In this document: piece by piece, positions 17,570 to 25,799 of the stretch
Layout of the letters: every line of letters begins with the position of its first letter
How positions within the stretch are numbered: position 1 is the first letter of the stretch
Assembly (NCBI RefSeq): GCF_902381825.1
Contig: NZ_LR698973.1
Coordinates: 3,444,974 to 3,508,973 of the forward strand
DNA: 64,000 nt
DNA from: Pseudocoprococcus catus
Lineage (GTDB): Bacteria > Bacillota > Clostridia > Lachnospirales > Lachnospiraceae
Direction of reading: 5' to 3'
The notes under the pieces: generated by a model
Told to the model about the DNA's origin: nothing
The model's database searches: none
The model's input: only the letters and a program-made list of their open reading frames with translations
Position numbers and translations under genes: made by a program

Positions 17570-17962
17570 ATGCGTACAGCTATAGAAGATATAATGAGCG
17601 TTAGTGAGCGGGAGCAAGAAATGCTTGTTCATCGCGAACGGCGAATGGCGATCATGATAGCTGCATATGCAGCGTCAAGCACCAAAGGTGCGAATCATGA
17701 TATAATGAGCGTTAGCGAGCGGGAGCAAGCAATGCTTGTTCATCGCGAGCGGCGAATGGCGATCATGATAGCTGCATATGCAGCGTCAAGCACCAAAGGT
17801 GCGAATCATGATATAATAAAAGAGCGGGCATGTATAGAGCATGAAGAAGGAAAGCTTCAGATTTTTTTAACAAATTTGATTAAAGACAGTATTCTGACTA
17901 TTCAAGGAGCTGCTAAACGAATGAATATGACAGAAGAAGTGTTTAGGAGTAAAATGAGATGA
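17570..17962 (+). CDS. Hypothetical protein containing two copies of a 37-residue repeat
   Basis: A 130-residue frame. After nine residues it consists of two copies of a 37-aa unit (IMSVSEREQ...GANHD) encoded by a 111-bp tandem DNA repeat, then a unique tail ending LIKDSILTIQGAAKRMNMTEEVFRSKMR. The tail resembles the helical C terminus of some lachnospiraceal Rpn/PD-(D/E)XK-type proteins, which is a weak impression only. The ATG has GGGAGAGG upstream, and the stop overlaps the next ATG, consistent with translation. Equally, it may be the last exon-like remnant of a larger gene disrupted by the repeat, with no function. Confidence 0.4.
   Translation: MRTAIEDIMSVSEREQEMLVHRERRMAIMIAAYAASSTKGANHDIMSVSEREQAMLVHRERRMAIMIAAYAASSTKGANHDIIKERACIEHEEGKLQIFLTNLIKDSILTIQGAAKRMNMTEEVFRSKMR
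17591..17812 (+). repeat. Two tandem copies of a 111-bp hairpin-rich repeat
   Basis: Copy 1 spans 17591-17701 and copy 2 17702-17812; they differ at only about three positions, and the first bases of a third copy follow. Each unit contains a perfect 14-bp palindrome GCTGCATATGCAGC (17660-17673 and 17771-17784), ATCGC/GCGAT, CACCAAAGGTG and, in copy 2, AAGCAATGCTT, and two ATCATGAT palindromes. The unit length is a multiple of three so the surrounding frame stays open. Confidence 0.9.
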
Positions 17963-19077
17963 GTGAAATGAATACTTTTACCGGGCGGATTTTTGATCCG
18001 CTGAAGATGATGAAACAGGATGTTTGTGTGGAGGATATTGCCCATGCACTAAGCCTGGTTTGCAGGGGCGGTGGGCATATCCGCTATTTTTTTTCGGTAG
18101 CGCAGCATTCGATGAATTGTGCCAGTGAAGCAGCTGCCAGAGGATGGTCGGGGCGAATTGTTCTGGCATGTTTGCTGCATGACGCCAGTGAGGCTTATAT
18201 TGCGGATATTATCCGGCCGGTGAAACCTTATCTGACGAATTATCTGGACATCGAGGCACAGATCATGGATGTCATTTATGATTATTTTGAATTGGCGGAT
18301 CTGACACCCGAAGAGAAAAAGTTCTGCAAGCAGATTGATGATGAGATGATGGAGCATGAACTTAGAATAATGATGCCGGGAGAAGAGCGCAGACAGACGC
18401 CTATATTGATGTCGGAACCGGATTTCAGAGAAAGGCCTTACAGGGATGTTGAAGAAGAATTTAAATGTATGGTTAAAAAATATACAGAGAATTTGAAGAA
18501 GCCGGACATGGGTGATAAATGCGGCGTTTTGGTGAATGCAAAGGCAATCTCCGAGAATAATAGAGCAAAATACGAGGAGGCAGCGGTCAGGGAAGGATAC
18601 AGGCAATTGACGAAACTTCTGATAGAGAAGAAAATGACGATCACGACCATGGAGAGTGCGACTTCCGGTCAGATTGCTTCGTTGATCACTGATACAGAGG
18701 GTTCTTCGGCGGTATTCAAGGGGGCTTTTGTGACTTATTGCAATGAGGCAAAAGTTATGCAGGGGGTGCCGGCCGACATACTTGACAGGTATACGGTCTA
18801 TTCCAAGGAAACAGCAGAGGCAATGGCAGCAGCCTGTGCGAAAACTTATCAAGCGGATATCGGTATCGGTGTGACAGGAACCATGGGAAATATAGATCCG
18901 GCCAATCCGGATGCATCCGTTCCTGGGCAGGTGTATTTTGCAATTGTGATTAACGGAGACATGAAGTCCTATTATATTGAATTGGCAGTGCAGCCTACAA
19001 GACTGACTTACAAACTGGCAGTTGCAAAGGAGATTCTGGATGTATTGGTGTCGAGGGTGAATCAGGTGTCCGGATGA
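17959..19077 (+). CDS. Fusion of an HD phosphohydrolase with a CinA/PncC amidase domain
   Basis: A 372-residue protein with two enzymatic domains. Residues 1-160 are an HD-domain phosphohydrolase of the YfbR-like kind: H50 in VAQHSMN, H74-D75 and E78 in LLHDASEAY, and a late IDDEMM. Residues about 210-370 are a CinA C-terminal (NMN/nicotinamide-nucleotide amidase) domain: TTMESATSGQIAS, FVTYCNEAKV, GVTGTMGNIDP, GQVYFAI. The canonical ESCTGG of PncC is ESATSG here, keeping the Ser after Glu. YfbR-type enzymes dephosphorylate deoxynucleotides and PncC deamidates NMN; a joint role in nucleotide clean-up is inference. TAGGAG precedes ATG 17959, which overlaps the preceding stop. Confidence 0.85.
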   Translation: MSEMNTFTGRIFDPLKMMKQDVCVEDIAHALSLVCRGGGHIRYFFSVAQHSMNCASEAAARGWSGRIVLACLLHDASEAYIADIIRPVKPYLTNYLDIEAQIMDVIYDYFELADLTPEEKKFCKQIDDEMMEHELRIMMPGEERRQTPILMSEPDFRERPYRDVEEEFKCMVKKYTENLKKPDMGDKCGVLVNAKAISENNRAKYEEAAVREGYRQLTKLLIEKKMTITTMESATSGQIASLITDTEGSSAVFKGAFVTYCNEAKVMQGVPADILDRYTVYSKETAEAMAAACAKTYQADIGIGVTGTMGNIDPANPDASVPGQVYFAIVINGDMKSYYIELAVQPTRLTYKLAVAKEILDVLVSRVNQVSG

Positions 19078-19155
19078 ATCCGGTGAAACGGAAAGCGAAT
19101 GAAGCGGTGCGGAAAAAGTGGGAATTGTAATGAATCAGAAGAAGTGGGGAAGAAC

Positions 19156-19692
19156 ATGAAACAAGTAAAGATCATAAAGAAAAAAGATGATTATACAATG
19201 GAATACGAAGTAGGAGATATCTGTAAAGTAACAGGTACCTGGTATGGTGGTGTTCACATTGAGGGAAAGACAGGTATTCCTGTATCCATTGACAGAGAGG
19301 AATATATTGAACTGGATGCGCAGGAAAAGCCTGAGCAGGCGGCAGCAGAGAATGTCCGGATGGATGAACAGAATGGTCATTCCGAATCTAAGGGAGATGA
19401 AGCAGCTGCAGAGGATGTTCTTGAAAGGGACATTGAAGTGGGAGATATTGTTCGACATTTCAAACGGGAATGGGTATCAGAGGAAAGTGCGGAATACTTA
19501 TACAAAGTTCTGGCATTTGCACAGCATACGGAAACAGGTGAGAAACTGGTGATTTATGAAGCGCTTTATCCGCCGTATAAAACATGTGCCAGACCATACG
19601 GGATGTTTATGAGTGAGGTAGATAGAACCAAATATCCGGATGTGCAGCAGAAATACCGTTTTGAAAAAGTAGAAACAAAGCGCTGGGTATAA
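19156..19692 (+). CDS. DUF1653 domain protein
   Basis: About 178 residues. The C-terminal half (DIVRHFKREWVSEESAEYLYKVLAFAQH followed by EKLVIYEALYPP, RPYGMFMSEVD) is the DUF1653 domain, function unknown. The N-terminal 60 residues (EYEVGDICKVTGTWYGGVHIEGKTG) look like a small beta-barrel, with an acidic linker rich in Ala/Glu between. The start at ATG 19156 is preferred because the region upstream is probably untranslated; a longer frame begins at 19099. It lies 80 bp after the HD-CinA gene and may be cotranscribed. Confidence 0.78.
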   Translation: MKQVKIIKKKDDYTMEYEVGDICKVTGTWYGGVHIEGKTGIPVSIDREEYIELDAQEKPEQAAAENVRMDEQNGHSESKGDEAAAEDVLERDIEVGDIVRHFKREWVSEESAEYLYKVLAFAQHTETGEKLVIYEALYPPYKTCARPYGMFMSEVDRTKYPDVQQKYRFEKVETKRWV

Positions 19693-19740
19693 TAAAAAAT
19701 TGATGGTCTGCTGATGTGAGAAAAGAAATGGACGGACAAT

Positions 19741-19792
19741 ACAGGTTATAGAGCGAAAAGAAAACATGCTTTATAACCTGTTTATTTTTTTT
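19741..19792 (+). terminator. Intrinsic terminator after the DUF1653 gene
   Basis: CAGGTTATA pairs with TATAACCTG around an A-rich loop, followed by a run of T interrupted by one A. Confidence 0.85.
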
Positions 19793-19807
19793 AGAACAAA
19801 AATTATA

Positions 19808-19821
19808 TTAACAAATGTTAA
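19808..19821 (+). promoter_or_regulatory. Palindrome upstream of tandem Crp/Fnr genes
   Basis: TTAACAAATGTTAA, a perfect 6-bp inverted repeat with two-base spacer, lies 72 bp before the first regulator and upstream of a TACTAT -10-like sequence (19844-19849). The spacing is shorter than a classical Fnr box, so binding by these proteins is only a guess. Confidence 0.35.
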
Positions 19822-19892
19822 TGAAATTCTATATTTAAAATGTTACTATTATGGAATCATGACTTAAAAATGAATATAAGGGGTAATGATAT

Positions 19893-20567
19893 ATGGTGTC
19901 AGAAAAATTGATCAGGCAACTTTTCCGTACACAGGATCAAGCGGTGATCAGAAGACTGAGTGAGATTTCAGAGACAGTCATTTACAAGAAAAGGCAGGAA
20001 ATCCATAAAGCAGGAGAGACCTATACACATTTTTATATGTTGCTGAGAGGGGCAGTTTATACATATTTTTATGATGAGCATCAGCATCCGGTTGTTCTGT
20101 GCTTTTTTTCGGAGAAGAATGATTTCATGAATGTAGAAAATTTCAATAAACAGTCAACGGTTGGGATGACAGCATTAACAGAGACAGAGGTTTTTCGGGT
20201 TCCGATTAAAGAAATACTTCAGCTTTCCGATGAAATACCAACATTGATCTTGGAGTATGCAGGATATCTGCAGAAGACCATGATGTATCTCTGCGTCATT
20301 AATAATCGGAGAATGAACCTGACGGCTGAAGAACGTTATCAGTGGTTTTGTGAAAAATGGCCGGAGGTTGAGGCCAGTGCAAGTAATAAGCAGATTGCAT
20401 CCTTTTTAAGAATGCGTCCGGAATCATTGAGTCGTCTGAAAGCACAGATGAAGCAAAGTGAAAAAGAGGCAAAAACATTGGAAAATATTCTGGTGACAAA
20501 GGATCTGCAGTGGGATTATATGGATATCAAGAAAATGATAGAGAAAAGACAGAATGGACAGGGGTAG
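19893..20567 (+). CDS. Crp/Fnr family transcriptional regulator, first of a tandem pair
   Basis: A 224-residue regulator with an N-terminal cyclic-nucleotide-binding-like beta-roll (about residues 15-125: IHKAGETYTHFYMLLRGAVYTYFYD, MNVENF) and a C-terminal HTH seen in SNKQIASFLRMRPESLSRLKAQ. No Fe-S cysteine cluster like Fnr is present, so the ligand is unknown. The next gene is a paralogue of the same layout starting eight bases after this stop codon, so both are translated from one message. Pairs of this type could form heterodimers; that is inference. Confidence 0.88.
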   Translation: MVSEKLIRQLFRTQDQAVIRRLSEISETVIYKKRQEIHKAGETYTHFYMLLRGAVYTYFYDEHQHPVVLCFFSEKNDFMNVENFNKQSTVGMTALTETEVFRVPIKEILQLSDEIPTLILEYAGYLQKTMMYLCVINNRRMNLTAEERYQWFCEKWPEVEASASNKQIASFLRMRPESLSRLKAQMKQSEKEAKTLENILVTKDLQWDYMDIKKMIEKRQNGQG

Positions 20568-20574
20568 AAATGTT

Positions 20575-21159
20575 ATGACAACAGTGGAAGCAATCAATGC
20601 ATGTATTCCATTAAATAATCCGGAGTTGACGGGGCAGTTGGGAAGCTTATCGGAGATTGTACATTATAAAAAAGGTGATTGTATTTACGATATTGGTGAT
20701 ATTCAAAAGAATGTTTATGTTCTTATTGAAGGGATGCTCCGATGTTATTTTATTGATGAATCACAGACAGAAATGACAGATTCTTTCATAACAGAGAAGG
20801 GAATGGTCGCGAATTCTGTAGAAATTTTTGTTGGAAAAGAAACGCCGTCGGTTGTCGGTGTAGAAGTGCTGAATGAAACCACTGTTTTGGAGATACCGGT
20901 GCAGGCAGTTTTTGACCTTATGCAGCAATATCCGAGAATGGCCAAGCTCTATGTCAGATGTCTGCATCAGGCGCTGGAATTTCAGAATGAGATCAATATC
21001 AAGCGGCTTTATTTGCCGGGCAATAAGCGTTATGAATGGTTCTGCAAAAAGTGGCCGGAAGTCGATCAGATCGCAAGTAATCAGCAGATTGCTTCTTTTC
21101 TTGGTATTCGCTCAGAATCTCTCAGCAGACTGCGGCATCAAAAAAGGAAGCATCAGTGA
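20575..21159 (+). CDS. Crp/Fnr family transcriptional regulator, second of a tandem pair
   Basis: About 194 residues, with a beta-roll sensor domain (VHYKKGDCIYDIGDIQKNVYVLIEG) and C-terminal HTH (SNQQIASFLGIRSESLSRLRHQ) nearly identical in the recognition helix to the upstream paralogue (shared QIASFL and ESLSRL). The protein ends shortly after the recognition helix. ATG 20575 is favoured since AGGGG lies 10 bases upstream; ATG 20554 overlaps the preceding gene. The shared recognition helix suggests both bind a common site. Confidence 0.87.
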   Translation: MTTVEAINACIPLNNPELTGQLGSLSEIVHYKKGDCIYDIGDIQKNVYVLIEGMLRCYFIDESQTEMTDSFITEKGMVANSVEIFVGKETPSVVGVEVLNETTVLEIPVQAVFDLMQQYPRMAKLYVRCLHQALEFQNEINIKRLYLPGNKRYEWFCKKWPEVDQIASNQQIASFLGIRSESLSRLRHQKRKHQ

Positions 21160-21323
21160 GAGATAATCTATATTGTTTTCGAAACAGCGATATTGATTGC
21201 GCATGGATGCCGATTTTTGTCGAAATCTTTGGGGTGCCTGTTCGACGGCTTTCGACACCCATTCTGGTATTTTTATGTTATAGTTTGTAATGCTTACATG
21301 TGAGTTGCAGGATAACATTGAGA

Positions 21324-21635
21324 ATGGAAGATGAGGTGGAGAAAATGAGGAAGGAAATCGTCGAATTAGAACAGTTGTTAGAGATTCAGAGATTGCAGAA
21401 CATGGCATGGTGGGAGACATCAGATCAGTATCAGGAAGAACTGGAAGCATCAGAAGAGGTACGTGAAGAATATGAAGAGATGCTGAAAGAGCTGTCACCG
21501 GAATTGTGCGCAATTCTTGACCGGATTGAAGAAGAGTGGTATCTGATGAAGGAGGCTGAACTTCAGGCAACCTATATGCAGGGTATATCGGATGGTATGG
21601 ATATGCAGAAAGAGAAGTTGAGAAGGGTTTGCTGA
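21324..21635 (+). CDS. Small acidic coiled-coil protein, unknown
   Basis: About 103 residues, very rich in Glu and predicted almost entirely helical (EVEKMRKEIVELEQLLEIQ, EEVREEYEEMLKEL). It ends with ATYMQGISDGMDMQKEKL, a motif I associate with small lachnospiral hypothetical proteins but cannot name with certainty. Start is uncertain: ATG 21324 has AGGA 10 bases upstream; ATG 21345 and a GTG at 21300 are alternatives. A TATAGT-like -10 lies about 40 bp upstream. Confidence 0.6.
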   Translation: MEDEVEKMRKEIVELEQLLEIQRLQNMAWWETSDQYQEELEASEEVREEYEEMLKELSPELCAILDRIEEEWYLMKEAELQATYMQGISDGMDMQKEKLRRVC

Positions 21636-21783
21636 GTGATCCTTACTGTCTGGGACAGTTACCGTAATTTTAAATAATGGACAAAAGAAACCGATTTAAT
21701 GCAAAAATCACTGGTAATATTCACGAAAAATGCTGAAATTGCAGGATTATATTAATTAACTTGCAAAAAAATGCAAAAGATTG

Positions 21784-21812
21784 TTGATTCATTCATCGCT
21801 TAGCGTTATAAT
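21784..21812 (+). promoter_or_regulatory. Promoter for the class I aminotransferase
   Basis: TTGATT at 21784-21789, 17-bp spacer, TATAAT at 21807-21812. Confidence 0.75.
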
Positions 21813-21892
21813 AAGAGCGCAATTTGTATTATGAATAAAAGGGTATACATAGAGCGCAGTCTGCACTCTGTGATCAGAAGGGAATGTCAACA

Positions 21893-23185
21893 ATGATGAG
21901 TAAGGCGTATGCATCAATGAGCAGAGAAGAACTGCTCTCTTTGAAGGAAGAACTTGATAAGGAATTTCAGGGATACAAGGAGAAAGGGCTGAAGCTGGAT
22001 ATGTCCAGAGGCAAGCCTTCTATCGCACAGCTGAATCTTTCCATGGGAATGATGGATGTTTTTCACAGTGAGTCTGATCTGAAATGTGAAGATGGCACAG
22101 ACTGCCGTAATTATGGTGTACTGGATGGTATTCCGGAAGCAAAGAGACTGTTGGCCTCTATTGCTGAAGTGAATCCGAATAACATTATGATTTTTGGTAA
22201 CTCCAGTCTGAATGTGATGTATGATACAGTAGCGAGAGCTTATATGTTCGGCCTTCTTGGACATACACCATGGTGCAAGCTTGACAAGGTGAAATTCCTT
22301 TGTCCGGCACCGGGCTATGATCGTCATTTCAAGATTACAGAGACTTTTGGTTTTGAGCTGATCACAATCCCGATGCATGAGGATGGACCGGATATGGACA
22401 TGGTAGAAGAATATGTCAATAATGATCCGGCAGTCAAGGGAATCTGGTGTGTACCGAAGTATTCCAACCCACAGGGGTATTCCTATTCTGATGAAGTTGT
22501 CAGACGTTTTGCGGCATTGACACCGGCAGCAGAAGATTTCAGAATTTTCTGGGATAATGCTTACAGTGTCCATCATCTGTATGAAGATAAGAGGGATGAA
22601 ATCCTGGAGATCCTTGAAGAATGTGCTAAGGCCGGTCATCCGGATATGGTTTTCAAGTTTACATCAACGTCTAAGATCAGTTTCCCTGGTTCCGGCGTTG
22701 CAGCTATTGCGACATCCGATGCCAACATGGCAGATATCCGCAAATACATGGTTGTTCAGACAATCGGTCACGACAAGCTGAATCAGCTGAGACATGTTCG
22801 TTTCTTCAGAGATCGATATGGTGTGGAAGCACAGATGCGTCGTCATGCCGATATTCTGAGACCGAAGTTTGAAATGGTTGAGCAGACACTGGAGGATGAA
22901 CTTGGCGGTCTTGAAATCGGTACATGGACAAAGCCTCTCGGTGGATATTTCATTTCCTTTGATGCTTTGGAGGGCTGTGCAAAAGCGATTGTTGCCAAGG
23001 CAAAAGAGGCAGGCGTTGTGATGACAGGTGCAGGTGCTACATTCCCATACGGAAAGGATCCTAAGGACAGCAATATCCGTATTGCACCATCTTATCCGAC
23101 AGTTGAAGAACTGGCTGTTGCGGCCAAGCTTTTTGCACTTTGTGTCAAGCTTGTCAGTGTTGAGAAGATTCTTGAGAGCAAATAG
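21893..23185 (+). CDS. PLP-dependent aminotransferase, class I/II (aspartate-aminotransferase-like, MocR-like subgroup)
   Basis: About 430 residues. The fold-type I PLP site is TSTSKISFPGSGVAA (PLP lysine), with PKYSNPQGYSYSDE and FRIFWDNAYSVHHL forming the cofactor pocket. This matches the subgroup of stand-alone class I aminotransferases that includes Corynebacterium-type aspartate aminotransferase rather than classical AspC; aspartate/2-oxoglutarate is the likeliest substrate pair. AGAAGGG precedes ATG 21893 at proper spacing; ATG 21884 would sit on the ribosome site. It has its own promoter and terminator, so it is monocistronic. Confidence 0.85.
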   Translation: MMSKAYASMSREELLSLKEELDKEFQGYKEKGLKLDMSRGKPSIAQLNLSMGMMDVFHSESDLKCEDGTDCRNYGVLDGIPEAKRLLASIAEVNPNNIMIFGNSSLNVMYDTVARAYMFGLLGHTPWCKLDKVKFLCPAPGYDRHFKITETFGFELITIPMHEDGPDMDMVEEYVNNDPAVKGIWCVPKYSNPQGYSYSDEVVRRFAALTPAAEDFRIFWDNAYSVHHLYEDKRDEILEILEECAKAGHPDMVFKFTSTSKISFPGSGVAAIATSDANMADIRKYMVVQTIGHDKLNQLRHVRFFRDRYGVEAQMRRHADILRPKFEMVEQTLEDELGGLEIGTWTKPLGGYFISFDALEGCAKAIVAKAKEAGVVMTGAGATFPYGKDPKDSNIRIAPSYPTVEELAVAAKLFALCVKLVSVEKILESK

Positions 23186-23233
23186 ATGCGCTTTAAATGG
23201 ATGTAGATTGATAAAAAGATAAAAGAAATTAAG

Positions 23234-23314
23234 AATAAGCCGTTTACTGCCAATGATGAAAATTCTGTTTAGATATAGAATATGTCATCACCGGGGCAGC
23301 AGGCGGCTTATTTT
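23234..23314 (+). terminator. Long nested terminator after the aminotransferase
   Basis: AATAAGCCG pairs with CGGCTTATT; inside are CTGCC/GGCAG, TGATGA/TCATCA and ATTCT/AGAAT, giving a long interrupted hairpin followed by TTTT. Confidence 0.8.
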
Positions 23315-23315
23315 G

Positions 23316-23344
23316 TTGCGAAAAATATTGGATTCTGCTATAAT
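23316..23344 (+). promoter_or_regulatory. Promoter of the methionine synthase operon
   Basis: TTGCGA at 23316-23321, 17-bp spacer, TATAAT at 23339-23344. Only about 30 bp separate it from the start codon, so there is no room for a riboswitch. Confidence 0.65.
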
Positions 23345-23380
23345 AACTCTACTATACTTGTATGAAATGAGTGACAATAA

Positions 23381-24016
23381 ATGGTACAGAATCTAAAACC
23401 GGTGGTTGAACTGAATAGTGAGGATTGGACAGAACTATTGAAGAAGTACAAACTGCAGACTGTGATGTCATCGATTCATGTACAGATGGTCTGGTACAGA
23501 ATGCAGCGAGCACTGGAACCGGAGATTTGGTATGAGGTACATGGAAAGGAAGTTCTTGCGGCAGCGACGCTTGGAGAAGGCATTGATCAGCTTTTGGAAA
23601 AATGGTCTGACAAGGGACAGATTCTTGACAGTTATGCCGCAGATTGTCTGGCAATGGAGGCTCTTCAATGTTTATATGGATTGTTGGAAGATGAATTGGT
23701 GAAGAAGAATGTCTATATTGAAAAATATCAGTTTCCTGATCCGGATGAAGGAGGAGATGGAAGTATGGCAGATATTTTGAAGCAGATTCAATGCAGTGAA
23801 GCCATCCGGCTGACGCGTGACGGCGTGCTGAGACCGATGAAATCGGTTGTGTTTATCGGTATTCTGACAACAGATAAAGACAAGCGCTGCAGCACGATCT
23901 GCAGGGATTGCGGGCGTGAGGACTGTCCGAACCGTTATTCATTACATATGGGAAATTACAGAGAACCGGGGGGATTAAGATACAGTTATGGATATCAGAG
24001 AATATTTGGCAAATAA
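23381..24016 (+). CDS. Stand-alone methionine synthase reactivation domain protein
   Basis: A 211-residue homologue of the C-terminal activation (AdoMet-binding) domain of cobalamin-dependent MetH, encoded as its own gene. It likely serves reductive remethylation of cob(II)alamin in the MetH encoded two genes downstream, which lacks this domain. Besides the domain core (ATLGEGIDQLLEKW, YAADCLAMEA) it has a C-terminal cysteine motif CSTICRDCGREDCPNR that could bind a metal or Fe-S cluster. Separate reactivation proteins are known, for instance in Thermotoga. It overlaps the next gene by 29 bp. Confidence 0.85.
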   Translation: MVQNLKPVVELNSEDWTELLKKYKLQTVMSSIHVQMVWYRMQRALEPEIWYEVHGKEVLAAATLGEGIDQLLEKWSDKGQILDSYAADCLAMEALQCLYGLLEDELVKKNVYIEKYQFPDPDEGGDGSMADILKQIQCSEAIRLTRDGVLRPMKSVVFIGILTTDKDKRCSTICRDCGREDCPNRYSLHMGNYREPGGLRYSYGYQRIFGK

Positions 24017-25799
24017 CAGATTGATTACGGACGGCGCCATGGGAACCTGGTACGACCGTTTGACAGGATACAAAGGAAAGTTAGCAGAGCGTGCAAATTT
24101 GGATGATCTGCAGCAGATCAGAGACATTCACCGTGCGTATATAGAGGCCGGGGCACGGTTGATTCGTACCAATACATTTGCGGTGAACAGTATGTTTTTT
24201 TCGGCAGATGAGATTGAGGCAGTGTTAAAAGCAGCTTGGGAGAATGCGTGTCAGGCTGTATCAGACAGCGGCAGAGATGTATGGATTGCTGCGGATATGG
24301 GGCCTATTGATGAGAATGAGACGAAATCTGCTGCGGATGTTGAGAATGAATACATCCATCTGGCGGATTGTTTTTTGGGGTTGGGAGCAAAGATTTTTGT
24401 ATTTGAAACTTTATCCGAGTTCCGCAGTGTGAAAAAGGCAATTGCTTATATTAAAGCGGAGTGTCCGGATGCATTCATTGTGACGCAGTTCAGTTTTAAC
24501 AGGAATGGCTATACCCGATCAGGTTTGAGTGTGCGGGCACTTCTGTTAGAAGCAGCAGCGATGAAGGAACTGGATGCAGTTGGTTTTAATTGCGGGGTGG
24601 GCCCTCTTCATTTGTATGAACTTCTGAAGAATCAGAGTTTTCCTGAGGGCAAGTACATGACAGTGCTGCCGAATGCCGGTTATCCGACGGAACTCAGGGG
24701 AAGAACATTTTATTCTGAAAATGTGCCTTATTATGTAGACATGATGGGAAGAATCGCAGCCCTTGGTTTTGATATCATCGGCGGCTGCTGCGGTACAACA
24801 CCGGAGCATATCAGGGGATTGCATGATCTGCTGGTGAATGATGTGAGACCGCCCAAAAAGCTGATGCCTGCTGTATATAGTGCAGATGGAAAGGAAAATT
24901 GTGCGGAAGAAGCCGTTGAGGAGAAAACAGATTTTATACAGAAACTTGAACGCGGGGAGAAGGTTTTCGTGGTAGAACTGGATCCGCCTTTTGATGTCAA
25001 TGATACAAAACTCATGGAAGGGGCAGCTTTACTTCGGGATATTAATGTAGATATGATCACGCTGGCCGATTCTCCGCTGGCCAGACCAAGAGCCGATTCG
25101 ATTGCTTCCGCCATCAAGATGCGTTATACAAGACAGATGGAGGCAATGCCACATATCTGCTGCCGTGACAAGAACATGATTGCCCATCGGTCCCAGCTTC
25201 TGGGAATGCAGATGAACGGGCTGCGGCATGCACTGATCGTAACAGGGGATCCGATTGCCAGAGGTGACCGGGAGAGTATTAAAAGCGTTTTTAATTTCAA
25301 TTCCATCAAGCTGATGAAGTATATACAGACGATGAATCAGGAAGTATTTGGCAGCCGCCCAATTTATTATGGCGGTGCCCTGAACCATAATAATGGTTCC
25401 ATAGACAATATAGCAGCCAGAATGTGTCAGAAGATGGAAGCCGGTGCACAATGGTTTCTGACACAACCGGTTTACGGACAGGAAGATATTGACAGGTTGA
25501 AGGAACTGAAGGAAAAGTCCGGCGGCAGGATTATAGCAGGTATTATGCCTTTGGTCAGTAGGAAGAATGCGCTTTTTATCAAGAATGAGATGCCGGGAAT
25601 TCATGTGCCGGATCAAGTGCTGGAGCGGTATGAGGCCGGTATGAGCCGTGAGGCTTATGAAGATGTGGCGGAAGCCATCAGTGTGGATTTGATGAAACGT
25701 CTGGAAGATGTGTGCGACGGTTATTATATGATGACACCTTTTAACCGGGCAGCATTGATCAAACGGATTATTTTACAGGCGAAGAAGGAGTTAAGATAG
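23988..25799 (+). CDS. Bifunctional homocysteine S-methyltransferase / methylene-THF reductase
   Basis: A 603-residue fusion. Residues 1-290 form a homocysteine S-methyltransferase barrel with zinc cysteines in GFNCGVGPLHL and GGCCGTTPEHI; residues about 310-603 form a MetF-like 5,10-methylene-THF reductase (ELDPPFDVND, ITLADSPLARPRADS, HICCRDKNMIAH, GDPIARGD). The same domain order occurs in B. subtilis YitJ. It would make 5-methyl-THF for the adjacent MetH and might itself methylate homocysteine. Its ATG lies within the preceding gene and its stop directly abuts the metH ATG, so the three genes are translationally coupled. Confidence 0.93.
   Translation: MDIREYLANNRLITDGAMGTWYDRLTGYKGKLAERANLDDLQQIRDIHRAYIEAGARLIRTNTFAVNSMFFSADEIEAVLKAAWENACQAVSDSGRDVWIAADMGPIDENETKSAADVENEYIHLADCFLGLGAKIFVFETLSEFRSVKKAIAYIKAECPDAFIVTQFSFNRNGYTRSGLSVRALLLEAAAMKELDAVGFNCGVGPLHLYELLKNQSFPEGKYMTVLPNAGYPTELRGRTFYSENVPYYVDMMGRIAALGFDIIGGCCGTTPEHIRGLHDLLVNDVRPPKKLMPAVYSADGKENCAEEAVEEKTDFIQKLERGEKVFVVELDPPFDVNDTKLMEGAALLRDINVDMITLADSPLARPRADSIASAIKMRYTRQMEAMPHICCRDKNMIAHRSQLLGMQMNGLRHALIVTGDPIARGDRESIKSVFNFNSIKLMKYIQTMNQEVFGSRPIYYGGALNHNNGSIDNIAARMCQKMEAGAQWFLTQPVYGQEDIDRLKELKEKSGGRIIAGIMPLVSRKNALFIKNEMPGIHVPDQVLERYEAGMSREAYEDVAEAISVDLMKRLEDVCDGYYMMTPFNRAALIKRIILQAKKELR

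Noticed and set aside
17591..17812. Tandem repeat considered as a CRISPR array
   Set aside because: Units are contiguous without spacers, 111 bp long, only two copies, and no cas genes are nearby.
23345..23380. SAM or cobalamin riboswitch before the methionine operon
   Set aside because: The promoter lies about 30 bp before the start codon, too close for any riboswitch, and no conserved riboswitch core is visible.
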